Shown one piece after another: positions 1 through 8,396 of a stretch of 63,574 nt of DNA (position 1 is its first letter; each line of letters begins with the position of its first letter). The DNA is from Flavobacteriaceae bacterium (lineage in GTDB: Bacteria; Bacteroidota; Bacteroidia; Flavobacteriales; Flavobacteriaceae). Below the pieces are notes generated by a model. That model did not search any database. It had not been told where the DNA came from and saw only the letters and a list, made by a program, of their open reading frames with translations. The position numbers were made by a program, and so were the translations under genes. The DNA is taken from the NCBI GenBank assembly GCA_028284745.1, contig JANQRC010000032.1, positions 1-63,574 on the forward strand, written 5' to 3'.

Positions 1-451
1 AGTTCCGCTTCTCAACAAAGAATCGCCTTAGCAGTTGAGCGGCCTCTTCGGCCAAGACACCACCTTCAAGGGTGGTCTTTGGATGTAGTTTGGTCCCCAT
101 CACGCCAAAACCGCGCTGTTCGTCCTTGGCTCCGTAGACAACCCGTGAGATCTGACTCCAGTACAACGCGCCGGCGCACATCTGGCAAGGTTCTAAGGTC
201 ACATATAGCGTACACTCCTGGAGATACTTGCCGCCCAAAAAATTAGCCGCACTGGTAATGGCCTGCATCTCGGCATGGGCTGTGATATCATTGAGCGTCT
301 CGGTAAGATTGTGCGCCTTGGCAATCACACGATCGTTGATCACGATCACAGCTCCTACAGGAATTTCACCTTTCTCAAAAGCAGCTTCGGCCTCTTGCAA
401 GGCCTTCTTCATGAAATAGGTATCGTCGAAGGGAGTATTGTTTAGTACCAT
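1..451 (-). CDS. tadA: tRNA-specific adenosine deaminase TadA (3' end cut by window edge)
   Basis: Zinc-dependent deaminase that converts adenosine-34 of tRNA-Arg to inosine in the cytoplasm. About 150 codons are visible from ATG at 451, with no stop before the window edge, so only a few C-terminal residues should be missing. The zinc site is clear: HAE at residues 59-61 (His ligand, catalytic Glu) and PCxxC at 88-92. The PVGAVIV segment near residue 31 is also typical. It lies 32 bp downstream of a lipoprotein gene on the same strand and could be cotranscribed with it. A guanine deaminase of the same fold is the main alternative; the N-terminal FMKKALQEAEAAFEKGEIPVGAV pattern is the usual TadA one. 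Confidence 0.9.
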   Translation of the reverse strand, partial: MVLNNTPFDDTYFMKKALQEAEAAFEKGEIPVGAVIVINDRVIAKAHNLTETLNDITAHAEMQAITSAANFLGGKYLQECTLYVTLEPCQMCAGALYWSQISRVVYGAKDEQRGFGVMGTKLHPKTTLEGGVLAEEAAQLLRRFFVEKRN

Positions 452-483
452 TAGCACTAAAGTACATCTTTTACCTGTGCGTT

Positions 484-1140
484 TTAGAAACAGAAGCCAA
501 AATCTTCTTGTGCTTCTGAATAGTTATTATCAATGACAGAAGTTTCGCTTAATTGGCCCTCGGGATCTATTTGAATATCAAACTCATAATTCCCGCAAGC
601 AATAAAATCAAAAGTGAAGTCGAAGGTGCCATACTTCCCCGATGGGATATTGAATATCGTCTTCTCTACTTTTCTCGTACCAATTATTTCTCCGTTCTCA
701 TTTGACCTCACCCTTACATCCAGTATCGACTTCACCTCTTCAACCTCTGCAAATACACATTCAATACTATTGTCTTGTCTTGTGTTCACAACGGTCTTGT
801 AGTAAGTTATCCTTTCGCCATCTTCTAGACTAAAGAAATTGGGAGGCACATCTCTATTCCAAAAGAAAATGGCCTCTCGACCTATTGCCGGCGCATATTT
901 CTTCACAGAAAAGAACTCGTTGAAAGCTCCTTGCTGATTAACAAATACTACAGTACCCTGCGGATAAAAACTGCCCCCCACATACGTTGGTATAAAAGTT
1001 TGGGTAATCTTAACATTGTATACGAAATCTGGGAACCATAGATTTGCATCCTCAAAACAATCTTCGCAGCTATCAGGGTCTATCCAGCAACAACTGCCAA
1101 ACAGCAAAGAGCATATCACGACCAGTGATGACCTAAACAT
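484..1140 (-). CDS. Cys-rich lipoprotein of unknown function (paralogue of the upstream gene)
   Basis: A 218-residue predicted lipoprotein. I chose the ATG at 1140 over one at 1161 because it forms a TAATG overlap with the stop of the upstream gene and puts a signal peptide first (MFRSSLVVICSLLFGSC, lipobox LFGSC). Directly after the lipobox comes CC-x6-C-x2-C (CCWIDPDSCEDC), spaced exactly as in the neighbouring lipoprotein. The C-terminal part ends with an NNYSEA segment like those of CARDB-type adhesion-like domains, but I cannot assign the family firmly. The function is unknown; it is probably anchored in the outer membrane or periplasm. Translational coupling suggests it works with its upstream paralogue. 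Confidence 0.75.
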   Translation of the reverse strand: MFRSSLVVICSLLFGSCCWIDPDSCEDCFEDANLWFPDFVYNVKITQTFIPTYVGGSFYPQGTVVFVNQQGAFNEFFSVKKYAPAIGREAIFFWNRDVPPNFFSLEDGERITYYKTVVNTRQDNSIECVFAEVEEVKSILDVRVRSNENGEIIGTRKVEKTIFNIPSGKYGTFDFTFDFIACGNYEFDIQIDPEGQLSETSVIDNNYSEAQEDFGFCF

Positions 1141-1769
1141 TATTCTACTCGTATCTCCCATTTCGAAATATACCTTTGGGCTTTGTCGTCTTTCTTTCCT
1201 GAGACCATGCTTGGCGTAATATGAATGACATGGGAATTGTCTACTGAAGCTCTTCCAAGTTCGGCACCAATAGTATTGACATCATTATTATTGGTCTCAT
1301 CCCTTTCGGATATACTATTGGAAGAATCTATCGTGTTGTCTATCTTATAAAAGCCTGCTCGTTCAAATTGGATCTCGCTCACTACGCTATAGTTTTCATC
1401 TGGGCCCGTATTTTTACTCACCTCAGCATCTTGTGCTTCTACCAGCACGGGGTCTGAGAAATCTTCTGTCTCGCTGTATATCAACTCTAACCTATCGTTA
1501 TGAGTTCCTGCATCTGCAACAACTTCAGGGCAATCAAATTCACTTGCAAAGTTTAATATCGTATGTATTACATTATATGCTACAGAAGAGTCTTGGTCGT
1601 CAGGGATTAGAACACTCTCAAAATCCTCCAAGAGCAAGTCAGCCAATTCAACACCTCTTTGCTCTTCTTCACATTCATCACAGTTAATATTAAACAACGA
1701 GCAACAACTATTGGCCATCACGGCCAAGAGTATCATCGATATGAGTCTGTACGCTTTCATTTGGTTCAA
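1140..1769 (-). CDS. Cys-rich lipoprotein of unknown function
   Basis: A 209-residue predicted lipoprotein (signal ISMILLAVMANSC). After the lipobox it carries CC-x6-C-x2-C (CCSLFNINCDEC), the same spacing as the downstream lipoprotein, followed by an acidic stretch. A segment with RDETNNND resembles the conserved turn of CARDB-like beta domains, so the two genes look like diverged tandem paralogues. ATG at 1769 or 1760 could be the start; both keep the signal peptide. Its stop overlaps the next ATG (TAATG), so the pair is translationally coupled. No enzyme motif is visible and the function is unknown. Confidence 0.75.
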   Translation of the reverse strand: MNQMKAYRLISMILLAVMANSCCSLFNINCDECEEEQRGVELADLLLEDFESVLIPDDQDSSVAYNVIHTILNFASEFDCPEVVADAGTHNDRLELIYSETEDFSDPVLVEAQDAEVSKNTGPDENYSVVSEIQFERAGFYKIDNTIDSSNSISERDETNNNDVNTIGAELGRASVDNSHVIHITPSMVSGKKDDKAQRYISKWEIRVE

Positions 1770-1863
1770 GATTTAATGTTGTCACAAATTTCACTTAAGC
1801 GCATGTACATTTCAATCCCTATCTGTGGGTATTTTGGAATCGTTCAACTTATTAGATAAGTAA

Positions 1864-1871
1864 TACCTTTG
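1864..1871 (+). promoter_or_regulatory. Candidate -7 promoter element for dxs
   Basis: TACCTTTG matches the Bacteroidota -7 consensus TAnnTTTG exactly. It ends only six bases before the dxs ATG at 1878, so a transcript from here would be leaderless or nearly so. No convincing TTG -33 element lies 19-23 bp upstream, which keeps confidence low. Confidence 0.35.
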
Positions 1872-1877
1872 TGGCCT

Positions 1878-3650
1878 ATGCCACAAAAATTGCTGGATAC
1901 CATACAGTTTCCCGAAGATCTTCGAAAGCGATCCCTTGAAGAGCTGCCACATCTTGCGAGAGAGTTGCGCGAGTTTATCATAAACGTGGTGGCCACCAAA
2001 GAAGGCCACCTAGGTGCTAGTCTAGGTGTGGTAGAGCTTACCATTGCCTTGCACTATGTCTTTGACACACCCAACGACCTACTGGTCTGGGATGTAGGTC
2101 ATCAGGCCTACGGGCATAAGATCTTAACGGGACGAAAAGACGTTTTTGACTCGAACCGCCAATTGGGCGGTATCAGTGGTTTTCCAAAACGAACCGAAAG
2201 CCCGTATGATGCCTTTGGTGTGGGCCATAGCAGCACCGCCATTTCAGCGGCTTTGGGAATGGCCATCGCCTCATCTTTGAAAAAGGAAGAAAAGCACCAT
2301 ATCGCCGTGGTGGGCGATGCCAGCATTGCTAGCGGAATGGCCTTTGAAGGTCTGAATCATGCGGGCGTGACCGACGCCGATCTTCTGGTTATTCTGAACG
2401 ATAACGCCATCGGCATCGATCCAAGTGTTGGCGCCTTAAAACAATACCTCACCAACGTAAAGAAAGGGAAACAGAAGCAGGACAATGTTTTCGAGGCACT
2501 CAACTTTGACTATTCGGGTCCGGTCGATGGCCATGATATTGAAAAGCTAGTTTCGGAACTACAAAGGCTAAAACGCGTTTCAGGGCCCAAACTGCTTCAC
2601 GTCATCACTACCAAAGGAAAAGGTCTACGCAAGGCCGAAGAAGACCAAGTACGCTATCACGCACCCGGAAAGTTTGATGCCAAGACAGGTGAAATTCAAC
2701 CTAAGAATGCCGACCAACAACTACCAAAATATCAAGACGTCTTTGGTCATACGATTGTTGAACTTGCCAGAAAAAATGAAAAGATCATCGGCATCACACC
2801 TGCCATGCCCACGGGGAGCTCTTTAAAATACATGATGGAAGTCTTCCCCGACCGTGCCTTTGATGTAGGCATTGCCGAACAACACGCGGTCACCCTTGCC
2901 GCTGGCATGGCCACACAAGGCATGGTCCCGTACTGCAACATCTACTCTACCTTTTTGCAGCGTGCCTATGATCAGGTGATCCACGATGTGGCTTTACAGA
3001 ACTTACCTGTCGTTTTCTGCCTGGACCGTGCCGGACTTGTAGGCAGAGATGGCGCCACACACCATGGGGTCTTCGATCTGGCGTATCTGCGTTGCATTCC
3101 GAATCTCACCATTTTTGCTCCAAGAAACGAGCTTGAGCTTAGAGACATCCTATACACTGCCCAACTTGGGCTAAAGCAGCCTATTGCCATTCGCTATCCA
3201 CGTGGAAGAGGTGAAATGTTGGATTGGAAAAAACCTTTCTCAAAAGTTGAAATTGGCAAAGGAGAAACCCTTAAGACAGGCAGTAAAGCTGCCATTATTT
3301 CTGTAGGAACTATTGCCAGCAATGTTTCGAAAGCCATCGAACTGACCGAAGATGAGGATATGGTTGGCCATTACGACTTACGCTTCGCAAAACCATTGGA
3401 TGAAACCCTATTGCATGAGGTATTCTCAAGCTATGAGAAGATCATCACTGTGGAAGACGGCACAATACATGGCGGCATAGGATCAGCAATCACGGAGTTT
3501 GCCGCGATGCACTCACATTCAACTCCTATAAAGATACTAGGCGTGCCTGATGAATTCATCGAACACGGAAGTACGGAAGCGCTTCAAGAGATCGCAGGCC
3601 TTTCCCCAAAAAAGATCAAAGCAGTTATCCTTTCAGTTTTGCGCCCGTGA
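1878..3650 (+). CDS. dxs: 1-deoxy-D-xylulose-5-phosphate synthase
   Basis: Thiamine-diphosphate enzyme that joins pyruvate and glyceraldehyde-3-phosphate in the first step of the MEP isoprenoid pathway. The 590-residue product has the N-terminal HLGASLGVVELTIALHYVF block, the thiamine-diphosphate motif GDAS...LNDN around residues 145-175, the transketolase-like centre with GIAEQHAVTLAAGMA, the DRAGLVGRDGATHHGVFDL segment and a C-terminal transketolase domain. I preferred ATG at 1878 to an in-frame TTG at 1869. The 3' end overlaps the convergent dgt gene by 26 bp. In place of the common GDGA it reads GDAS in the cofactor motif; otherwise the protein looks intact and of normal length. Confidence 0.95.
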   Translation: MPQKLLDTIQFPEDLRKRSLEELPHLARELREFIINVVATKEGHLGASLGVVELTIALHYVFDTPNDLLVWDVGHQAYGHKILTGRKDVFDSNRQLGGISGFPKRTESPYDAFGVGHSSTAISAALGMAIASSLKKEEKHHIAVVGDASIASGMAFEGLNHAGVTDADLLVILNDNAIGIDPSVGALKQYLTNVKKGKQKQDNVFEALNFDYSGPVDGHDIEKLVSELQRLKRVSGPKLLHVITTKGKGLRKAEEDQVRYHAPGKFDAKTGEIQPKNADQQLPKYQDVFGHTIVELARKNEKIIGITPAMPTGSSLKYMMEVFPDRAFDVGIAEQHAVTLAAGMATQGMVPYCNIYSTFLQRAYDQVIHDVALQNLPVVFCLDRAGLVGRDGATHHGVFDLAYLRCIPNLTIFAPRNELELRDILYTAQLGLKQPIAIRYPRGRGEMLDWKKPFSKVEIGKGETLKTGSKAAIISVGTIASNVSKAIELTEDEDMVGHYDLRFAKPLDETLLHEVFSSYEKIITVEDGTIHGGIGSAITEFAAMHSHSTPIKILGVPDEFIEHGSTEALQEIAGLSPKKIKAVILSVLRP

Positions 3651-4977
3651 CCATGTTATAAAGCTGAAGCGTCTTCCCATCAGACAAGCCAGCCACAAAA
3701 CTGCAACAATCGATCAATGTCTGGTAGTCTGAGCAATCTGTTCTCTGATATTTCTGCGGAAGCGTACGCAACACCAGCTTGTTGTAGTTGGACGCCTTTC
3801 CCTTTTTGTGCTGGAAAAGCGTTTCGGTGTATACGCGCAACAGTTCGGAAAGAATCCGATAGCCCGCGATCTCTTTTTCCGTTACCTCTTCCGAACGGTA
3901 AATTCTATCGACGCTGATCTTGATGATGTCTGCGATCTGAGCCTTGTATTGGCTTTTATCGAGCAACGACACGCTAAATTCTCCCTTTAGGATCGCTTCT
4001 TCGTGCTCCATGAAAATGTCTACCGCCTCATCGATCAACACGCCAATGGCAAGAGCCCGTAAATAACTCAATCTATCTTCTTTGAACTGCAAGGAAGCAT
4101 ACTTTTCACTGTTGATGCGTTCTTTCACCAGCTTTATGAGAAACTCCAATGCAAACTCTTCCGAGATCAGTCCTAAATTGATGCCATCCTCAAAGTCGAT
4201 GATGGTGTAGCAGATATCATCAGCTGCTTCCACCAAAAAGGTCAGCGGATGTCGGGCATAGCTGATGTCTTCACCATCACGAGTTTGTTTCAAATTCAAT
4301 TCGGCGGCAATCTCACTGAACAATTCTTTTTCAGATTGAAAGAAGCCAAACTTCTTATCAGCGATGTGCTTTGTGGGTCTCTTTGGAAGCGATTCTTTAG
4401 GATACTTCATGAAAGTGCCCAAGGTGGCATAGCTTAATCGCAATCCGCCGATAACTCCTTTTCGAGTTTCATTCAGCAGCTTGAAGCCATTGGCGTTGCC
4501 TTCAAAATCGCACAGGTCTTGGTATTCTTTTTGGGTGACCCATTCCGTATATTTCCTACCTTCACCCGTAATGAAGAATTCCCCGATGGCCTTCTCGCCA
4601 CTATGGCCAAAAGGCGGATTGCCAATGTCATGCGCCAAGGCCGCCGCGGCAACAATCGCCCCAAAGTCGTTAAACTGATAGCCAAGGGTGTCGCGCAGGT
4701 GTGGATGTTTCTCCAAGACCCTCTTGCCTGTCAGACGACCCAAACTTCTTCCCACGACCGAAACCTCTAAGCTATGCGTTAAGCGTGTATGCACAAAGTC
4801 GGTCTTAGATAGCGGGATTACCTGCGTCTTGTCTTGCAGGCTACGAAAAGCCGAGGAGAAAATAATACGGTCGTAATCCACTTCGAAGCCCAGCCGCGTA
4901 TCGTCTTGTTCCTTGCGCAGGCGTTTGCTGGCATCACCATGGCGTTTCAGCGAGAGTAACTGTTCCCAATTCATCAT
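3625..4977 (-). CDS. dgt: Deoxyguanosinetriphosphate triphosphohydrolase (dGTPase)
   Basis: HD-superfamily enzyme that hydrolyses dGTP to deoxyguanosine and tripolyphosphate, shaping dNTP pools. The 450-residue protein shows the family signature DYDRIIFSSAFRSLQDKTQV near residue 35, RLTHSLEVS with the first metal His, and AHDIGNPPFGHSGE with the HD pair. The C-terminal half carries the DDICYTIIDFEDGI segment typical of Dgt. Start is ATG at 4977 or the adjacent ATG at 4974. It is convergent with dxs and shares 26 bp with it, an antisense overlap that removes any intergenic terminator. Confidence 0.93.
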   Translation of the reverse strand: MMNWEQLLSLKRHGDASKRLRKEQDDTRLGFEVDYDRIIFSSAFRSLQDKTQVIPLSKTDFVHTRLTHSLEVSVVGRSLGRLTGKRVLEKHPHLRDTLGYQFNDFGAIVAAAALAHDIGNPPFGHSGEKAIGEFFITGEGRKYTEWVTQKEYQDLCDFEGNANGFKLLNETRKGVIGGLRLSYATLGTFMKYPKESLPKRPTKHIADKKFGFFQSEKELFSEIAAELNLKQTRDGEDISYARHPLTFLVEAADDICYTIIDFEDGINLGLISEEFALEFLIKLVKERINSEKYASLQFKEDRLSYLRALAIGVLIDEAVDIFMEHEEAILKGEFSVSLLDKSQYKAQIADIIKISVDRIYRSEEVTEKEIAGYRILSELLRVYTETLFQHKKGKASNYNKLVLRTLPQKYQRTDCSDYQTLIDCCSFVAGLSDGKTLQLYNMVTGAKLKG

Positions 4978-5027
4978 ATTGTGGTCGAAGATATTAAAAT
5001 TGCACCTTTTTTAAATGCTCTAAGGAG

Positions 5028-6122
5028 TTACGTGCACACTTTTTTAACCTTGGTCAAAGCCGAGGCTATGACCTGGTGCATGTCATAATATCTATACTCG
5101 GCCAGCCTTCCTCCAAAAATCACATCTTCAGTCTTGGAACGTTCTTTGTACTTTTCATACACAGCCATATTCTTGGTATCATTTATAGGATAATAAGGTT
5201 CTCTATTGGGGGTCCATTCTTGAGGATATTCTCTGGTGATGATCGTCTTAGGTTGCTTCCCAAATTCGAAATGCTTGTGCTCAATGATTCGGGTGAAAGG
5301 CGTCTCGCTATCTGTGTAGTTTATCACGGCATTTCCTTGATAATTGTCGGTATCCAACGTCTCATGCTCAAACTTCAGGCTCCTATACTCCAGTTTCCCA
5401 AACTGATACCCGTAGTATTCGTCTATCTTTCCTGTAAAGACAACCCGCTTTGCGGTACTGGCCAATGCTTCTCTGTCTTGGAAGAAGTCTACATTCGTCT
5501 TGGTCGGAATGCCTTTCAGCAGCGCATCGACCAGTTTGTTGTATCCGCCGATCGGAATGCCTTGATATTTGTCGTTAAAGTAGTTATTGTCGTAGGTAAA
5601 CCGCAGTGGGAGTCTTTTAATGATGAAGGCTGGTAGCTCAGCAGCTTTTCTTCCCCATTGCTTTTCTGTATACCCTTTGATCAGTTTCGCATAGATGTCA
5701 TGACCCACCAATGACAAGGCTTGCTCCTCAAGATTCCTGGGGTTTGTGATCTTCGCTCGCGCTACCTGTGCAGCAATTATTTGTTTTGCCTCAGCGGGTG
5801 TTCTCACGCCCCAAAGCTGATGAAAAGTGTTCATGTTAAAGGGAAGGTTGTACAATGCTCCGTGATAATTGGCCAAAGGAGAATTCGTATAGCGATTGAA
5901 TTCTACAAACTGGTTTACATAATCCCAGATTCCCTTGTCGTTCGTATGAAAGATGTGGGCGCCGTACTTGTGTACGTTGATGTCTTCTTTCTTTTCGCAA
6001 TAAACATTGCCCCCCAGATGCGGCCTTTTATCTACCACCGAACATGTGTAGCCTTTCTTTGTGGCTTCGTGAGCGAAGACAGACCCGAAAAGGCCTGCTC
6101 CAACTATCAAAAAATCATTCAT
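5028..6122 (-). CDS. glf: UDP-galactopyranose mutase
   Basis: Flavoenzyme that interconverts UDP-galactopyranose and UDP-galactofuranose, the donor for galactofuranose in surface glycans. I start it at ATG 6122, giving 364 residues beginning MNDFLIVGAGLFGSVFA, the FAD Rossmann motif at the very N-terminus as in the family; a longer version from 6191 adds an unlikely leader. Other signatures are HLGGNVYCE, YGAHIFHT, YTEKQWG and the C-terminal GGRLAEYRYYDMHQVI. It is divergent from a gene that looks like a galactofuranosyltransferase, so the two probably make and use UDP-Galf together. Confidence 0.95.
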   Translation of the reverse strand: MNDFLIVGAGLFGSVFAHEATKKGYTCSVVDKRPHLGGNVYCEKKEDINVHKYGAHIFHTNDKGIWDYVNQFVEFNRYTNSPLANYHGALYNLPFNMNTFHQLWGVRTPAEAKQIIAAQVARAKITNPRNLEEQALSLVGHDIYAKLIKGYTEKQWGRKAAELPAFIIKRLPLRFTYDNNYFNDKYQGIPIGGYNKLVDALLKGIPTKTNVDFFQDREALASTAKRVVFTGKIDEYYGYQFGKLEYRSLKFEHETLDTDNYQGNAVINYTDSETPFTRIIEHKHFEFGKQPKTIITREYPQEWTPNREPYYPINDTKNMAVYEKYKERSKTEDVIFGGRLAEYRYYDMHQVIASALTKVKKVCT

Positions 6123-6241
6123 GAAAAATATGCTTTGGGCGTCTGCCATAAATTGTCCGATAAAAATAGTAAAATGCCTTCCACAAAACACGCTTGGACG
6201 ATCGATAACTCGGCCCTATATTCACATCAGCGTCTATTTTT

Positions 6242-6249
6242 TATATTTG
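6242..6249 (+). promoter_or_regulatory. Candidate -7 element for the glycosyltransferase gene
   Basis: TATATTTG fits TAnnTTTG and lies 39 bp upstream of the chosen ATG at 6289, a sensible leader length. No clear TTG -33 element is visible. The glf gene is transcribed away from here on the other strand. Confidence 0.35.
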
Positions 6250-6288
6250 CTGAGCACAACAAAGCCAACGACGTTCAACATCTCCCCG

Positions 6289-7335
6289 ATGCAACAACAA
6301 AGATTTTATATTTCAAGAAACTACAAAAGTGTAGCTGGCGCAGCCTCCAAACCAAAAACAGATTGTGAACGCATCTTGGACACTCTAGGATTTAAGAACC
6401 TAGGGTTCAGACAGACGACCTATAAGAGTTCAGCTGTCGGTGCCATGATCAACTTTTTTGGCATCACAAAAGGACTGCTGAGGCTTCCCAGAAGGTCTGT
6501 GCTTTGCGTGCAATATCCGTTGAGCAAGTATTATAACTATATCATACGAATTGCATCACTAAAAAAGTCCAATATGATCGTCATAGTGCATGACATAAAA
6601 ACACTCATGAATGGAAAAGGCGATGTCGACAAAGAGTTGAAGAAGTTTTCAAAAGCCAGCGCCTTAGTGGTACACAACGATCGTATGTCTAGCTGGCTAA
6701 AGGATCGTGGGTTAAAGCAACAGATGTTCTCCAATTACCTTTTTGACTATCTAACAGACCAGAACACTCCAAACAATGCCATGTTCCCAGATGAAGGAGC
6801 GCCTTTTGACATCGTATATGCTGGCGGACTTGGAAAAAAAAGGTCTGGATTCTTATATGCTATTAAAAATGGAATTGTCAACGATTACAAGTTGGTGCTA
6901 TTCGGGAAGGGTTTTGATGAAGATGCCGCCAACAGTAGCATGCTGGATTATCGCGGCATGTTTTCTCCTAATGAAGTTGTCCATCATCTAAGTGGAAGCT
7001 TTGGGTTGGTGTGGAGTGGCACATCAACAGAAGAATGTACCGGCAGTTTTGGAAATTACCTACGCTATAACAATCCACATAAAACATCGCTATACATCTT
7101 AGGAGGGTTGCCCATCGTTATATGGAACAAGGCGGCCATGGCCGATTTTATCGAGAAGGAAAAGATAGGGATCAGCGTTTCTAGCCTCAACGAATTAGAT
7201 GAAAAGCTTCGAAACATCAAGAAAGAAGATCATCAGCAAATGGTTGCCAATGTGCTCCGTGTAAGGGATTCCATCGTTTCAGGAGGGTTTCTAAGAACCG
7301 CTATGACCCAAGCTTTAAGTCATGTAGAACAATAA
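6289..7335 (+). CDS. Probable galactofuranosyltransferase (glycosyltransferase)
   Basis: About 348 residues from ATG 6289 (MQQQRFYISRNYKS); the open frame extends upstream to 6121 but that part overlaps glf and its promoter region. The pattern RRSVLCVQYPLSKYYNYII, then MIVIVHDIKTLM, ALVVHNDRMSSWL, DIVYAGGLGKKRSGFL and GSFGLVWSGTSTEEC...GNYLRYNNPHKTSLYI resembles the GT-B beta-1,6-galactofuranosyltransferase-like family. The divergent glf gene makes the matching donor UDP-Galf. The acceptor is unknown; cell-surface polysaccharide or glycolipid is the likely setting. It could be a GT-B enzyme using another sugar, but context favours Galf. Confidence 0.7.
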   Translation: MQQQRFYISRNYKSVAGAASKPKTDCERILDTLGFKNLGFRQTTYKSSAVGAMINFFGITKGLLRLPRRSVLCVQYPLSKYYNYIIRIASLKKSNMIVIVHDIKTLMNGKGDVDKELKKFSKASALVVHNDRMSSWLKDRGLKQQMFSNYLFDYLTDQNTPNNAMFPDEGAPFDIVYAGGLGKKRSGFLYAIKNGIVNDYKLVLFGKGFDEDAANSSMLDYRGMFSPNEVVHHLSGSFGLVWSGTSTEECTGSFGNYLRYNNPHKTSLYILGGLPIVIWNKAAMADFIEKEKIGISVSSLNELDEKLRNIKKEDHQQMVANVLRVRDSIVSGGFLRTAMTQALSHVEQ

Positions 7336-7345
7336 TTCATTTGTG

Positions 7346-8062
7346 ATGAAAACTATTTTGGTTTGCCTGTTCGTCCTTGTCTGCTTGACCAGTACCGCGC
7401 AAGAGATCTCAGGTCCTGAACTATTAGAACGGTCGATTGCTTTCCACGACCCTGCTGGCAATTGGAAGACCTTCCGGGGAACATTGCACATCGAACTGAC
7501 CATGCCAGGCAGGCCTGACCGATCTAGCGAGGTAACCATCGACCTCCCGAAGCAGTACTTCGAATCAAGAGTTACACGAGAAGGCAATACTACCGAAAGA
7601 ACATTGATCAAAGGAGTCTGTGAATTTTCATTGAATGGAGACACCGCGCCTTCCGAAGTAGCGATCAAGGAGCATCGGGGTGATTGCCAGCGCACGAAGC
7701 TGATGCGCAACTACTACACCTATTTGTACGGCCTGCCCATGAAGCTGAAAGACCCGGGAACCAACATCCACGAAAAAATAGCACGAAAGACCTTCAAGGG
7801 GAAGGAATATCTAGTTCTAAAAGTTACCTATGATGAAGCTGTAGGTAGCGATACATGGTATTTCTACTTCGACCCTGAAACACATGCCATGGAGGTGTAT
7901 CAGTTCTTCAAAGATGAGCGCAAGAACGATGGCGAGTACATCCTGCTGAAGGATATCCTAGAAGTAAACGGCATCAAGATACCAAAAACACGCGCTTGGT
8001 ATTACAATAGCAATGATGGGTATCTGGGCACAGACGATCTAGTGAAGTCCTCAGGCCCATAA
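7346..8062 (+). CDS. DUF6503-like exported protein
   Basis: About 238 residues with a signal peptide (MKTILVCLFVLVCLTSTAQ). The mature part has LERSIAFHDPAGNWKTFRGTLHIELTMP, ERTLIKG, NYYTYLYGLPMKLKDPGT, FKGKEYLVLKVTYDEAVGSDTWYFYFDP and IKIPKTRAWYYN, the pattern I associate with flavobacterial DUF6503, a lipoprotein-carrier-like beta fold. ATG 7346 is preferred to the GTG at 7343. It follows the glycosyltransferase by 10 bp and is probably cotranscribed with it. Molecular function is unknown. Confidence 0.7.
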   Translation: MKTILVCLFVLVCLTSTAQEISGPELLERSIAFHDPAGNWKTFRGTLHIELTMPGRPDRSSEVTIDLPKQYFESRVTREGNTTERTLIKGVCEFSLNGDTAPSEVAIKEHRGDCQRTKLMRNYYTYLYGLPMKLKDPGTNIHEKIARKTFKGKEYLVLKVTYDEAVGSDTWYFYFDPETHAMEVYQFFKDERKNDGEYILLKDILEVNGIKIPKTRAWYYNSNDGYLGTDDLVKSSGP

Positions 8063-8396
8063 GCTTTTCTGCCTTACCTACGCCTCATCAAGTTTATTGC
8101 ACACTAGCATCAGCCCGCCAGCATCACGGTTGAGGATCGCCCCTACATCGTTTGATGTGCAACAACACTCCCTCAAGAAGTGCCAACCTGACAATTTGCC
8201 AAGACCTCTATGGAATCGATCCTCAAAAGATACCATCGATCCCCTCGTTTTTCCTATGCTGAAAACACAAAAATTCAACCTGAAAAATTGGCTGTTAATA
8301 AAAATGTTAAGAACATAGACCGGCACATGTAGAATCCAAGTAAAGAAATTATGAATTTTATACCATCGTTGGTTCGGAGCCAATCTGAGCAAAATC
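8063..8396 (+). other. 334-bp intergenic region upstream of nrdB
   Basis: A long leader or promoter region before the ribonucleotide reductase operon. I looked for a TAnnTTTG promoter, a hairpin with a T-tract and a paired NrdR-box-like sequence, and found none I would defend. Open frames here on the minus strand lack family signatures and I treat them as chance. Confidence 0.4.

Noticed and set aside
5076..6288. Plus-strand frames opposite glf (5076-5636 and 5721-6368) and the upstream extension of the glycosyltransferase to 6121
   Set aside because: They lie over glf and its promoter region; the glycosyltransferase homology begins at MQQQRFYISRNYKS (6289).
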